NCBI GenBank assembly: GCA_019429255.1
Contig: JAHYIY010000021.1
Span: 1 to 43,981 of the forward strand
Direction of reading: 5' to 3'
Length of the DNA: 43,981 bases
From: Desulfuromonadales bacterium
Lineage (GTDB): Bacteria > Desulfobacterota > Desulfuromonadia > Desulfuromonadales > Geopsychrobacteraceae
In this document: positions 16,393 through 24,793 of the stretch, piece after piece
Layout: each line of letters opens with the position of its first letter
Numbering within the stretch: the first letter of the stretch is position 1
Translations under genes and position numbers: made by a program
The notes under the pieces: generated by a model
Database searches by the model: none
Seen by the model: only the letters and a program-made list of their open reading frames with translations
Told to the model about the DNA's origin: nothing

Positions 16393-19074
16393 TTAGCGCA
16401 AAGGTCTGGGGATCAGCAATGAAACCGGCTGATTCGCAGGGTTAACGTAAATCCAGTAACCGATTCCCGGCACCAGAATGGCCTTATTGCTACCAGCCGC
16501 CGTGGTGACTTCATTTACCCTGCCCCAGTCATCGCCCAGATAAGAATACAGGCCATCGACAACCACACGTTGCGCGGCGGCATCAAGCCATGCCAGCGGC
16601 GCAGCATCACCAGAACGCACCAGCATCCGCTCCAGAGGCACATTGCCTGCGTAGGGATTGGCGATCAAGTTCCAGCCGGCAGAAACCTCGAATTCATAAA
16701 CATCCGCATTAACTTCGCCGTAAGCACTCAAGTCCGGCAAGGTCTTACTGGTCACCCGGCGCAATTGATACCCTTCACCCGACGCTACCGGTGCGCCGCT
16801 GTCAACCATGACAAAGGATCCATCTTTTTTTGCCAACGGTGACCAACGATAAACCTGTCTGACCCCAAGGGTCTGAGTCATTGTCAAACCATAGGGGTTA
16901 AGGTTACCAACTATTCCAACCATATTATGTCCGGACAAGAGCTCTACAACCGGTCCCGGCAGATCACCCGCCTTTGGATAGCGCCATCGCTGTGTGCCGC
17001 TCGCATCTTCAGCAACAAAGTAATAACGATGTGAATAGACCGGGCCGAGTCTGGTGGTCATACTGAAGCGGGCGCCACTTGCCAGCACGCCGGCGTCACG
17101 CTGCAGTGCATAGCGATAGCCGTTGATCACTGCAAAGACCCGGTACTGATCCAGCGAACCCTCTTCGCGTAGCATCACGTGGAAACGATAATCAAGGTCA
17201 AGCCTGGGCTTACCATCTACCAGGTTGTTACTATCATCCCCGCGGTCAACACGCTCAATACCCTTTAACCCGGGCTCCAGGGGATTCTGACTTAGGCCGG
17301 CGGGAATTTCTGAAAATATTGCTTCGATGGTATGGTGCGAATCAACATCGATAAATTCATAGCTGTTCACCAACCCCACTGACACACCATTGACCAGCAG
17401 ATCATTGACATAATAACCCGCCATCGGAATCACTTCAAAAGATTGCGTGCTACCATAAAGAACTGATACCGCTCCGGTCGGATCAATATAACCGCCGCTT
17501 CCGGCATTGGCGTAAATCACCCAATCAGCACGGTTCGGATCTAAGGGGAAGCCATCGCGACTGTCCGGAATGCCGTCACCGTCCAAGTCGATTTCGCCAT
17601 CAACGTAACTCGGCTCCAATTCATCTTTGCCGGCCACAACCGCTATGGAAAAAGCCGGTAAAGACGCTGTTTGTAAACCATCACTGACGGTGACGATGAT
17701 ATTGCTACTGACGCCGACATCCTGGGAGACCGGTGTGCCACTCAACACCCCGGACTGCGGGTTGAAGCTTGCCCAGAACGGCAGGCCGCTGATGGAATAA
17801 AGCAGATCGTCGCCATCGGGGTCACTTGCCGTGGGAGCAAACAAATAAGACCGATCGACATAGGCGAGTGATCCCGGTCCACCGGAAATCACCGGTGGGC
17901 GATTGGTATTATGTACCGTAATGGTGACCACCTCGGAAGCGGAGTCGGTACCATCGGTCACAGAAAAGGTCACGATAAAGCTGCCGGCCTGATCGAAATT
18001 GGGCGTCCAGCTGAAAACCCGGGAATCCGGATTAAAACTTGCGGCTGCCGGCAAGCCTGAAGCGCTGAAAACGAAATTTTCACTTTCTGTAGTGGTCGAC
18101 ACACTGAACTGCAGAAGGTCACCTTCGCTGACAGTTTGTGCACCTATGGCGTTGAGAACCGGCGGTTCGTTGGCACGGACAACGGTGAATGGCACCACCT
18201 CACTATCCTGTAGATGACCGTCACTGACGACAAATATAACCTGATGGGTGCCGACCTGCTGCGTACCCGGGATCCAGCTGAAAGACCGGGTTGAAGGAAC
18301 GAATACTGTTCCGACCGGCAGGTTGCCGGCACTATAGGTTAGCGACAGTCCATTGGGGTCATCAGGGTCACTGGCAGCAATGATCAGATTGAAGTTGTCA
18401 CCGGCGACAAGGGTCTGGGGACCGATTGGTTCGAGCACCGGCGGGCGATTCACCGGGTTGACATTGAATGTGACCTGTTCGGAGTCTTCCGCGAGACCAT
18501 CGCTGACACGGAAGGTCACTGAAAAAATCCGGATATTGGTCGAACCACTAAAGTCCGGCACCCAAGAGAAGCGACGAGTCGTGGGATTAAATGTCGCACC
18601 TGCCGGCAAATTGGCGGCACCGTAGGTCAAGGAATCACCATCAGCATCTGTCGCCAGAATGGTAAAGGCAAGCTCCTGCCCTTCATTGACGCTTTTGGTT
18701 CCGATTGGCTGCAAAACCGGCGGTTGATTGATCGCAACCTCGGCAGGGCTATGAACATGGTTGGAAAAATCACTCTCCTGACCACTGGCATCATAGGCAG
18801 TCACCGCAAAATAGTAATCCTCGGCCTCATCAAGAGCTGACAGGCTGTAGGTCAATACATTGCCGACATCAACAACAATGGTACCTACCTCACCCGTGCG
18901 CGACAGGTTGTCCGAGCCCACCCGGTAGTAGACTTTGTAGCCGGAAACCGCACTGGGACTTGGGTCCCAGGCCAGGGTCACGGACTTGGCCCAGGCAACT
19001 GAGCCGATGCCCATGGTCAGAACCATAACCGCGACCAGAGCAACTGACACAAACAATCTTAACAACTTTTTCAT
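16393..19074 (-). CDS. Secreted FN3 and Ig-repeat protein under a c-di-GMP riboswitch
   Basis: An 893-residue exported protein. The signal peptide MKKLLRLFVSVALVAVMVLT ends near AWA-KS. An FN3 domain (about residues 27-115) starts SVTLAWDPSPSAVSGYKVYY. Four putative Ig/cadherin-like repeats follow, each opening N-x-PPV. Next is a calcium-binding type 3-like segment (DLDGDGIPDSRDGFPLDPN), an InlB-like repeat (YANAGSGGYIDPTG) and a ~250-residue C-terminal domain with GWNLIANPYAGNVP and GYWIYV. There is no LPxTG or PEP-CTERM. CGGAGG precedes the ATG. It is probably an extracellular adhesion or matrix protein; the riboswitch at 19369-19455 ties it to the motile/sessile switch. Confidence 0.88.
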   Translation of the reverse strand: MKKLLRLFVSVALVAVMVLTMGIGSVAWAKSVTLAWDPSPSAVSGYKVYYRVGSDNLSRTGEVGTIVVDVGNVLTYSLSALDEAEDYYFAVTAYDASGQESDFSNHVHSPAEVAINQPPVLQPIGTKSVNEGQELAFTILATDADGDSLTYGAANLPAGATFNPTTRRFSWVPDFSGSTNIRIFSVTFRVSDGLAEDSEQVTFNVNPVNRPPVLEPIGPQTLVAGDNFNLIIAASDPDDPNGLSLTYSAGNLPVGTVFVPSTRSFSWIPGTQQVGTHQVIFVVSDGHLQDSEVVPFTVVRANEPPVLNAIGAQTVSEGDLLQFSVSTTTESENFVFSASGLPAAASFNPDSRVFSWTPNFDQAGSFIVTFSVTDGTDSASEVVTITVHNTNRPPVISGGPGSLAYVDRSYLFAPTASDPDGDDLLYSISGLPFWASFNPQSGVLSGTPVSQDVGVSSNIIVTVSDGLQTASLPAFSIAVVAGKDELEPSYVDGEIDLDGDGIPDSRDGFPLDPNRADWVIYANAGSGGYIDPTGAVSVLYGSTQSFEVIPMAGYYVNDLLVNGVSVGLVNSYEFIDVDSHHTIEAIFSEIPAGLSQNPLEPGLKGIERVDRGDDSNNLVDGKPRLDLDYRFHVMLREEGSLDQYRVFAVINGYRYALQRDAGVLASGARFSMTTRLGPVYSHRYYFVAEDASGTQRWRYPKAGDLPGPVVELLSGHNMVGIVGNLNPYGLTMTQTLGVRQVYRWSPLAKKDGSFVMVDSGAPVASGEGYQLRRVTSKTLPDLSAYGEVNADVYEFEVSAGWNLIANPYAGNVPLERMLVRSGDAAPLAWLDAAAQRVVVDGLYSYLGDDWGRVNEVTTAAGSNKAILVPGIGYWIYVNPANQPVSLLIPRPLR

Positions 19075-19286
19075 TTCAACCTCCGGAGTTTTGCCTGTTG
19101 CGTCAAAGCATGTGCGTACAGACCATTGGAGCTTGTTGAATGCGTAAAAAGCCCCGCACTGTAACATTTTACCTCAAAAAAGGAGCATAATCCGTTCAGG
19201 ACAGGCTCAAATAACTGATGCAGTAATGATCAATTGACCGACAGCGGCTGTTGGTGTCACCAGTGTGTTGACTGTAGCAGGAGGAA

Positions 19287-19328
19287 CGAAAAGAGGCGCC
19301 CACTCCAATAGTCCGAAGTGGGCGCCTC
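19287..19328 (-). terminator. Riboswitch-associated intrinsic terminator
   Basis: GAGGCGCCCACT (19293-19304) and its perfect 12-base complement (19317-19328) form a very stable hairpin, with four U following on the minus strand. It lies between the GEMM aptamer and the ATG at 19074, about 210 bases upstream of the gene. It is probably the expression platform: ligand binding decides whether this hairpin forms. A competing anti-terminator is expected in the 40 bases between aptamer and stem. Confidence 0.85.
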
Positions 19329-19368
19329 TCAGCCGTTATACTAAAAAGGGCGGGAAAGCGTCGCGTCC

Positions 19369-19455
19369 GCTTCGGCAACCCGGCGATCCCGACCTGGCGG
19401 GACCCGTGGCTTTGCGTCACCAGATTACTCTGGCTTTGCCCTTTCGGTTGACAGC
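19369..19455 (-). promoter_or_regulatory. GEMM-I cyclic di-GMP riboswitch aptamer
   Basis: On the minus strand the order of conserved parts is: CAACC, AGGGCAAAGCC, a hairpin CCAGA-GTAA-TCTGG with a GNRA loop, GACGCAAAGCC, a GGGTCCCGCC arm containing the tetraloop receptor side, and CGCCGGGTTGCCG closing on CAACC. This matches the GEMM-I consensus (two helices held by a GNRA loop and receptor, with the ACGCAAAG block). The second G of AGGG corresponds, as far as I can align by eye, to the G20 position that distinguishes c-di-GMP from the cGAMP-sensing Geobacter variants, so c-di-GMP is the more likely ligand. Confidence 0.9.
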
Positions 19456-19534
19456 TTGCTGCTGTTCATAATCAATGATGAATTCTATCAAACAAAAAAA
19501 AACAGATCAATAAAAAAATGAACTGTCTCCAATC

Positions 19535-20131
19535 TCACTCGCCGGAAATCTGCAACACATTGATTCCAACCTGTTCCAGCATGGTCACCAATTTGATTAA
19601 CGGCAAGCCGATCAGGGCGTTGTAATCCTCTCCTGCCATCTTTTCTATCAGCGCGATACCCAACCCTTCGATTTTAAATGAACCGGCACAATCAAAAGGG
19701 CGTTCGCGTTTGAGGTAATCTTTGATCTGCTGATCGCTGAGCGCGCGCAAGGTCACGGAAAAAGTTGCGTGATCAGCTTGCACGGTGCCGGTGCGGCAAT
19801 CGAGCACCGCCAACCCAGTATAAAAACAGTGGCTTCTGCCGGCCATCCGGCGCAATTGCTTAAATGCTCCACGTTCATTAGCAGCCTTGCCGAGGGTTCT
19901 GCCGCGTTGATCAACAAACAATTGATCAGAGCCGATAATCACCGCATCAGGGTATTGATCGGCCAGACTCTGGGCTTTGCCGGCGGCCAGATGACGCACC
20001 AGCAATGCCGGTGCCACGTGAGGATCAATGACTTCCTCAAAATCGGGGGCAGCTGTCACAAAAGGGATCTGCAACTGTTTGAGCAGATGCTGCCGGTACG
20101 GGCTGGTTGAGGCGAGAACAATTTTTCTCAT
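19535..20131 (-). CDS. yceF: Maf/YceF-family nucleotide pyrophosphatase
   Basis: A 198-residue Maf-fold protein. The N-terminus MRKIVLASTSPYRQHLLKQL and the GSDQLF motif (the Maf catalytic Asp) are clear. The segment CAGSFKIEGLGIALIEKM points to the YceF (Maf-2) branch, which hydrolyses 7-methyl-GTP, rather than the dTTP/UTP pyrophosphatase branch. The likely role is cleaning modified nucleotides from the pool. Its ATG overlaps the stop of the WYL regulator gene in ATGA, so the two are translationally coupled. Confidence 0.92.
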   Translation of the reverse strand: MRKIVLASTSPYRQHLLKQLQIPFVTAAPDFEEVIDPHVAPALLVRHLAAGKAQSLADQYPDAVIIGSDQLFVDQRGRTLGKAANERGAFKQLRRMAGRSHCFYTGLAVLDCRTGTVQADHATFSVTLRALSDQQIKDYLKRERPFDCAGSFKIEGLGIALIEKMAGEDYNALIGLPLIKLVTMLEQVGINVLQISGE

Positions 20132-21153
20132 AATTTTCCTTCATCGTGTAATTGCGTGGCCAACGCTGCCTGCAACCCCTCGACAAACTGGTGTCGCAAG
20201 GATTCCGGACGGATAACGCGGACATGGGGCAGATAGGAGTAGAGCCAGGACAGAATTTCCTTGTCACCGCTGGCACAAAACCTCAAGGTCAGGGAACCAT
20301 CCCGATGTTCATCAATCTGCTGGTGTGGATGCCAGATGCGTTCACGGATCAGGTGAGCAATCTGGGCAGCAAACTCTAATTCCAACTCATATCCGGGACC
20401 ATCGTCAATCAGGCCAAAGGCCGTTCCGGTCAACCGCCCGGGGTGATAATCTCCGGGCACCTCGAAACGCTGTGGCTCAAGACCGACGCCTTCAATACGA
20501 TCAATGGCAAACAGCCGGATGTCTTTACGATTATGAGCGTAGGCGCCAACATACAGGGCATTATTGTAAAAAAGCAGGGTATAGGGATCAATCAGATAAG
20601 GTTGGGCGGAGCGTTGCGCCGGCCGGTAGTCAATTCGGCAGCGCTGTTGTTTGAGCAGCGCCTGACGCAAATCAATCAGGATCTGACGCTGCGACGAATA
20701 ATCCTTAAACCCCTGAAAACGTGGGGCGGAGGCTTCAGCAATCCGCTCCAGATGGGCGACACTACGGGGTGGCAGCAGCGACCGCAGGCGCGCGAAGATC
20801 GACTCCAGGTCATCGGCAAACGGGGTCCCCTGGAGAAACTCCAGTTGCCCCCGACACAGATACAAGGTCATCAACTCATCAAGCGACAGGGTCAGCGGAG
20901 GGATTTTACTGTAGCCCGCGACAAACCGGTAAGCCACCTGCCCGTCCGCTTGCCGCTCGCTGACCAGGGGATAGCCGGCGTCCATCAATGCCTGTAGATC
21001 ACGGTAAATCGTCCGCCGGGTAACCTCACATTCTTCCACCAGCTCCGCTACCGTTGCCCCGTAGCGCATTTCCAGAATACGGATCAGGTCGTGCAAACGC
21101 GCTGCCTGACTGTATTTTTTCGGCCTGCGCCCGGGTTGGCGATGAGACTTCAT
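20128..21153 (-). CDS. WYL-domain transcriptional regulator
   Basis: A 341-residue regulator. An N-terminal winged helix of the DeoR/HTH_11 type (ATVAELVEECEVTRRTIYRD) is followed by a WYL ligand-sensing domain (CRIDYRPAQRSAQPYLIDPY and NALYVGAYAHNRKDIRLFAI) and a WCX C-terminal extension. This ATG is chosen because GGAG lies 5 bases before it; an upstream in-frame ATG at 21186 lacks a good site. WYL regulators often respond to nucleic acid or nucleotide ligands in DNA-damage or phage defence circuits, but no such genes adjoin this one. It is coupled to yceF. Confidence 0.88.
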   Translation of the reverse strand: MKSHRQPGRRPKKYSQAARLHDLIRILEMRYGATVAELVEECEVTRRTIYRDLQALMDAGYPLVSERQADGQVAYRFVAGYSKIPPLTLSLDELMTLYLCRGQLEFLQGTPFADDLESIFARLRSLLPPRSVAHLERIAEASAPRFQGFKDYSSQRQILIDLRQALLKQQRCRIDYRPAQRSAQPYLIDPYTLLFYNNALYVGAYAHNRKDIRLFAIDRIEGVGLEPQRFEVPGDYHPGRLTGTAFGLIDDGPGYELELEFAAQIAHLIRERIWHPHQQIDEHRDGSLTLRFCASGDKEILSWLYSYLPHVRVIRPESLRHQFVEGLQAALATQLHDEGKL

Positions 21154-21215
21154 GGTCACTCCATTGATGTTCAGGCGGACGATCACAATAGTTGGATCAC
21201 CACTGTAAAAAAAAC

Positions 21216-21369
21216 GTAACTATTCACTGCTGTCCTTGCGCAGGGTCGGGTTTCCTGTGGCAAGGGTGTTTGTCGCCATGGACGGCGACAACAAGCGGTC
21301 ATGGATGACCCAACGGGAAACAATCGCGTCCCTTGACATAGGATTCCCGACCCGGCGCTGAACAGATAC
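21216..21369 (-). repeat. Complete 154-bp MITE-like repeat (copy B)
   Basis: A complete copy in reverse orientation, from GTAACTATTCAC to GCTGAACAGATAC. Its termini are inverted repeats of each other (GTAACTATTCA against GTATCTGTTCAGC). Two internal hairpins are conserved with copies A and C: GGTCAT-CC-ATGACC and TTGTCGCC paired with GGCGACAA. It occupies nearly all of the 353-base gap between the WYL gene and the exonuclease gene; I see nothing else there. Confidence 0.88.
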
Positions 21370-21506
21370 AAAAAAAACTAACCCAAGGACACAAGAAAAT
21401 AACGATGCTACAATCCGCCCAACCTCAGCCGATTTGACAAGATCCGCCCGACTCAGCAACAATCAGCTTGAAAACATCCACCCATTTTCTGTCGAGGTAT
21501 TTCTAC

Positions 21507-22178
21507 GTGCCCAATTCCCTTCAACATGAAACAGTGATTGTCGTCGATGTCGAAACGACCGGCATGCAACCGGAAAAAGGTGACCGGGTCATCGAAATCG
21601 GTGCCGTCAAGCTGCGGGGGCAGCAGGTTCTCGAGCGCTTTGAGCGGCTGATCCGCCCGGATTTCCTGATATCACAGGAGATAGAATCTCTGACCGGGAT
21701 CACCAACAACATGCTCCAGGATGCACCAGGCAGTCCTCAGGTGATGGCCGAATTCGTCGATTTTATCGGCACCTACCCCTTTGTCGCTCATAATGCCGCT
21801 TTTGACCAGAAATTTATCGACGCCGAGCTGACTCTGTTCGGTCGACCGCGCCCGACAAATTTCTACTGTACCCTGCAACTGGCACGACGACTCTATCACG
21901 ACCCGATCAATTATAAACTCTCAACCCTGGTGCAATACAAAAACCTTACCCCGGCACCCACATTCCATCGCGCTCTGGCTGACGCCGAGATGACAGCGCA
22001 ACTGTGGCTGGCGATCAATAACGACATCATGCAGGATTATGGCTTTACCTTTCTGCCCCTCGAGTTACTTAAAAAAGTTTCTGCTGCCGCTAAGGAACAG
22101 GTTGGCGATCTGCTGCGCAAAGCAGCCAAAGACGCGCGCCACAATCAACTGGACACCACCGGCAGTCTGTTCGGTTAA
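21507..22178 (+). CDS. DEDDh 3'-5' exonuclease (DnaQ/PolC epsilon family)
   Basis: A 223-residue exonuclease. Exo I is VVDVETTG (Asp and Glu metal ligands), Exo II is FVAHNAAFDQKFI, and Exo III is HRALADAEMT with His and Asp, giving the complete DEDDh set. The core ends near residue 180 and a short charged tail follows. The start is read as GTG 21507, with GAGG 9 bases upstream; a TTG at 21468 is possible but lacks a site. It may proofread or take part in repair. The SelW-like gene begins 11 bases after its stop and shares the transcript. Confidence 0.88.
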   Translation: MPNSLQHETVIVVDVETTGMQPEKGDRVIEIGAVKLRGQQVLERFERLIRPDFLISQEIESLTGITNNMLQDAPGSPQVMAEFVDFIGTYPFVAHNAAFDQKFIDAELTLFGRPRPTNFYCTLQLARRLYHDPINYKLSTLVQYKNLTPAPTFHRALADAEMTAQLWLAINNDIMQDYGFTFLPLELLKKVSAAAKEQVGDLLRKAAKDARHNQLDTTGSLFG

Positions 22179-22189
22179 AGGAGAACAAG

Positions 22190-22417
22190 ATGAACATCTG
22201 TATCGAATATTGCAATTCCTGAGGCTATCGCCCACGCGCCGCCAGTCTGGCGGCAAAGATTGAAGCAAAGCTGCCGGTGCAGGTGGAAATGATTCCCTCC
22301 AGCGGCGGTGTTTTTGAAATCAGCGCGGATGACACCCTCGTTTATTCAAAAAAAGCGACAGGCGAGTTTCCGCCGGAATTTAACATTGTTGAGCAACTGC
22401 AGCAGATGATGAAATAG
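22190..22417 (+). CDS. SelW-like (Rdx family) selenoprotein, CxxU
   Basis: A 75-residue protein when TGA at 22220-22222 is read as selenocysteine 11. The start MNICIEYCNSUGYRPRAAS gives Cys8-N-S-Sec11, the CxxU redox motif of the SelW/SelT/SelH (Rdx) thioredoxin-like family. Downstream IPSSGGVFEISADDTLVYSK and a C-terminal TGEFPPE match the Rdx fold, including the G-x-F-E-V-x-V-x-G/D-x-x-L-v-y-S-K pattern. The length is typical. AAGGAG lies 6 bases before the ATG. A perfect hairpin fitting a SECIS follows the TGA. Gene prediction that stops at TGA leaves only 10 codons, so this gene is easily missed. The role is thiol redox; the partner is unknown. Confidence 0.92.
22238..22254 (+). promoter_or_regulatory. 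Predicted bacterial SECIS hairpin of the SelW-like gene
   Basis: GCCGCCA pairs perfectly with TGGCGGC around the loop GTC. The stem begins 16 bases and the loop 23 bases after the end of the TGA. The stem length, loop size and GU start of the loop are the same as in the hairpin at 442-458 although the stem sequences differ completely, which argues for a conserved structure recognised by SelB. Confidence 0.82.
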
Positions 22418-22540
22418 TTTCTGTCTATCTATCAACCTTCGATTTGTCACAGCTCTAAAGTCGGGAGGGAATTTTCGCACTTGCACCAGAATCATTTGCT
22501 TCGCCCAAAAAAGCACTTATCAAGAGTAGCAGCCGGGTGC

Positions 22541-22767
22541 AATAAATCAATTTGGTTATCTATTTGACTCCAGTAAATCAGAAAACAGGATATGGATTCT
22601 GCGACTACGCCTCGCTCCGCGCAGAATGACACCCGTTTTTTTCCATCAACGTCCTTCTGTGTCATCCTGCGCGAAGTCGCAGGATCCAGATTATTAGCAA
22701 GTCGCATCGGTCGCGATCTTCTAACTGTTATAGCTGGAGCGAAGTGGATAACCAAATAAATCAATTT
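22541..22767. repeat. Probable 227-bp MITE-like element with nested inverted repeats
   Basis: The ends are imperfect inverted repeats of about 30 bases, with the exact core TTTGGTTATC (22551-22560) and GATAACCAAA (22747-22756), and ACTCCAG against CTGGAG further in. Inside is a second imperfect inverted pair: GGATTCTGCGACT to AGAATGACAC, and GTGTCATCCTGCG to GTCGCAGGATCC. No coding sequence is visible. It fills the middle of the 478-base gap between the SelW-like gene and ilvC; the remainder of the gap shows nothing clear. Confidence 0.55.
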
Positions 22768-22895
22768 ACGCAACACAGTAATCTGTTATAGAATGGCGGA
22801 TTGTGTCAGAGTTATTTTTTCCGGCGATCTCTTGATAACAGATCTCTGTATGAGTTCGTTAATTTTTGTCAACCAACAGTACCAGGAGAACAAAC

Positions 22896-24368
22896 ATGGG
22901 TCAGAACTACTTCAATTCACTGCCGTTTCGTCGTCAACTTCAAGAGCTTGCCACCTGCCGCTTCATGGACGCGGAAGAATTTACCAACGGCTGCAATTAC
23001 GCCAAGGGCAAAAAAATCGTTATCGTCGGCTGCGGTGCCCAGGGGCTTAACCAGGGGCTGAACATGCGCGACAGCGGGCTCGATGTTTCTTACACCCTGC
23101 GCAAGGAAGCGATCGAACAGAAGCGCCAATCCTGGCAAAACGCCACCGACAACGGTTTTAGCGTCGGTTATTACGAAGAGATGTTGCCGACGGCCGACAT
23201 CGTCATGAACCTCGCTCCTGACAAACAGCACACCGATGTCGTCAACACCGTGGTGCCGTTGATGAAAAAAGGGGCGACCTTCAGCTATGCGCATGGGTTC
23301 AACATCGTTGAAGAGGGGACTAAAATCCGTCAAGACCTGACCGTCATCATGGTTGCCCCCAAGTGCCCGGGCAGTGAGGTACGCGAAGAATATAAGCGTG
23401 GTTTTGGCGTGCCGACCCTGATCGCTGTCCATGGCGAGAACGATCCCAACGGCGATGGCCTTGAGATTGCCAAAGCCCTGTGTTCGGCTCAGGGTGGCGA
23501 CCGCGCCGGGGTTCTCGAATCCTCTTTTATCGCTGAAGTCAAATCGGACCTGATGGGTGAACAGACCATCCTCTGCGGTATGCTCCAGGCCGGTTCTCTG
23601 CTCTGCTTCGACAAAATGGTCGCTGGTGGTATCAACGCCCCCTATGCCGTTAAACTGATTCAAAAGGGGTGGGAAGTCATCACCGAATCCCTCAAGCACG
23701 GCGGCATCACCCTGATGCTCGATCGCCTTTCCAACCCGGCAAAATTCAAAGCCTTTGCCCTGGCTGAAGAACTGAAAGACATCCTCGAGCCGCTGTTTGA
23801 AAAACACATGGACGACATTCTTTCCGGTGAATTTTCCCGCACCATGATGGCAGACTGGGCCAACAACGATATAAAATTGCTGACCTGGCGCGAAGAAACC
23901 GGCAAAACCGCCTTCGAACAAACTGAAGGTGCCGGCGATATTTCCGAGCAGGAGTTTTACGACAAGGGGATTCTGATGGTCGCCATGGTCAAGGCCGGGG
24001 TTGAACTGGCCTTTGAAGTGATGGTTTCTGCCGGGATCGAGCCGGAATCGGCTTACTACGAGTCACTGCACGAGACACCGCTGATTGCCAACACCATTGC
24101 CCGCAAAAAACTCTACGAGATGAACCGGATCATTTCTGATACCGCTGAGTATGGTTGTTATCTCTTCTCCCATGCCTGCGTGCCATTGCTCAAGGACTTC
24201 ATGGCCGGCGTCGATACCGATGTGATCGGCAAGGGGCTGGAACTCAATGACAATTATGTCGACAACCAGATTCTGGTGGAAATCAATGCCGACATCCGTA
24301 ACCATCTGATTGAAGAAGTCGGCGAGCACCTGCGCGCGGCCATGCAGGGGATGAAGGCGATCATCTAA
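22896..24368 (+). CDS. ilvC: Ketol-acid reductoisomerase, class II
   Basis: A 490-residue enzyme, the length of the long class II form found in E. coli (491) rather than the ~330-residue class I form. The NADPH motif is [12 protein letters not shown] near residue 40, followed by LAPDKQH and the metal-binding C-terminal knotted domain, present twice as expected ([14 protein letters not shown] and the [24 protein letters not shown] half). It converts acetolactate and acetohydroxybutyrate to dihydroxy acids in valine and isoleucine synthesis. AGGAGAA lies 7 bases before this ATG, which is chosen over one at 22866. It stands alone, not with ilvBN. Confidence 0.97.
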   Translation: MGQNYFNSLPFRRQLQELATCRFMDAEEFTNGCNYAKGKKIVIVGCGAQGLNQGLNMRDSGLDVSYTLRKEAIEQKRQSWQNATDNGFSVGYYEEMLPTADIVMNLAPDKQHTDVVNTVVPLMKKGATFSYAHGFNIVEEGTKIRQDLTVIMVAPKCPGSEVREEYKRGFGVPTLIAVHGENDPNGDGLEIAKALCSAQGGDRAGVLESSFIAEVKSDLMGEQTILCGMLQAGSLLCFDKMVAGGINAPYAVKLIQKGWEVITESLKHGGITLMLDRLSNPAKFKAFALAEELKDILEPLFEKHMDDILSGEFSRTMMADWANNDIKLLTWREETGKTAFEQTEGAGDISEQEFYDKGILMVAMVKAGVELAFEVMVSAGIEPESAYYESLHETPLIANTIARKKLYEMNRIISDTAEYGCYLFSHACVPLLKDFMAGVDTDVIGKGLELNDNYVDNQILVEINADIRNHLIEEVGEHLRAAMQGMKAII

Positions 24369-24534
24369 AAATATCCGTGCTGTACTTGAATATCAGCAGG
24401 GTCCTGTGATAGATTGAAATCAAACACATACCAGAGGGAGGTAGATAGATGATCGTCTCTGAACCACCACAGCAGTTAGTTGCTGCAACTCTGTAAGTGA
24501 GCCTGAAGATCTTCAACAATCACAACGTCTAATC

Positions 24535-24574
24535 ATAAAAAAAGGCCCCGGCTACTGTGTCGGGGCCTTTTTTT
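24535..24574 (+). terminator. Rho-independent terminator downstream of ilvC
   Basis: GGCCCCG and CGGGGCC close a 10-base loop, with nine A before and seven T after, so it may work in both directions. It lies 170 bases after the ilvC stop. Confidence 0.85.
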
Positions 24575-24607
24575 CGGGTAATATCCTAAACACTTATCAA
24601 CCTAACG

Positions 24608-24745
24608 GCTTTTGGTCCACTGAAAACACGAAAATCCACGGAATATTAAACAATTACAGCAAATAGTCATTCACCAAACAGGTTAAGGAAGTTTTATATC
24701 TTTAAGTTTTTGTTCGTGCTTTCCGTGTTTTCCGTGGATAAAAGC
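24608..24745. repeat. Possible MITE-like element, ~138 bp, upstream of the acyl-CoA dehydrogenase
   Basis: The left end GCTTTTGGTCCAC followed by TGAAAACACGAAAATCCACG aligns with the reverse complement of the right end (GCTTTTATCCACGGAAAACA onward) over about 36 bases at roughly 75 percent identity. The middle is AT-rich without coding sequence. The remainder of the 425-base gap between ilvC and the next gene holds only the terminator at 24535-24574. Confidence 0.45.
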
Positions 24746-24793
24746 TTTTTCTGGGATAAATAGCGCATGTGCATCCATCAAAACGGAGTCCTT

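Noticed and set aside
22917-23921. 334-residue minus-strand open frame inside ilvC
   Set aside because: It is the antisense shadow of a highly conserved gene; the protein has no recognisable domain.
24448-24492. A 14-codon frame with a good GGGAGG site after ilvC
   Set aside because: It follows rather than precedes ilvC, has no run of Ile/Val/Leu codons, and no similarity to a known leader peptide; chance is sufficient.
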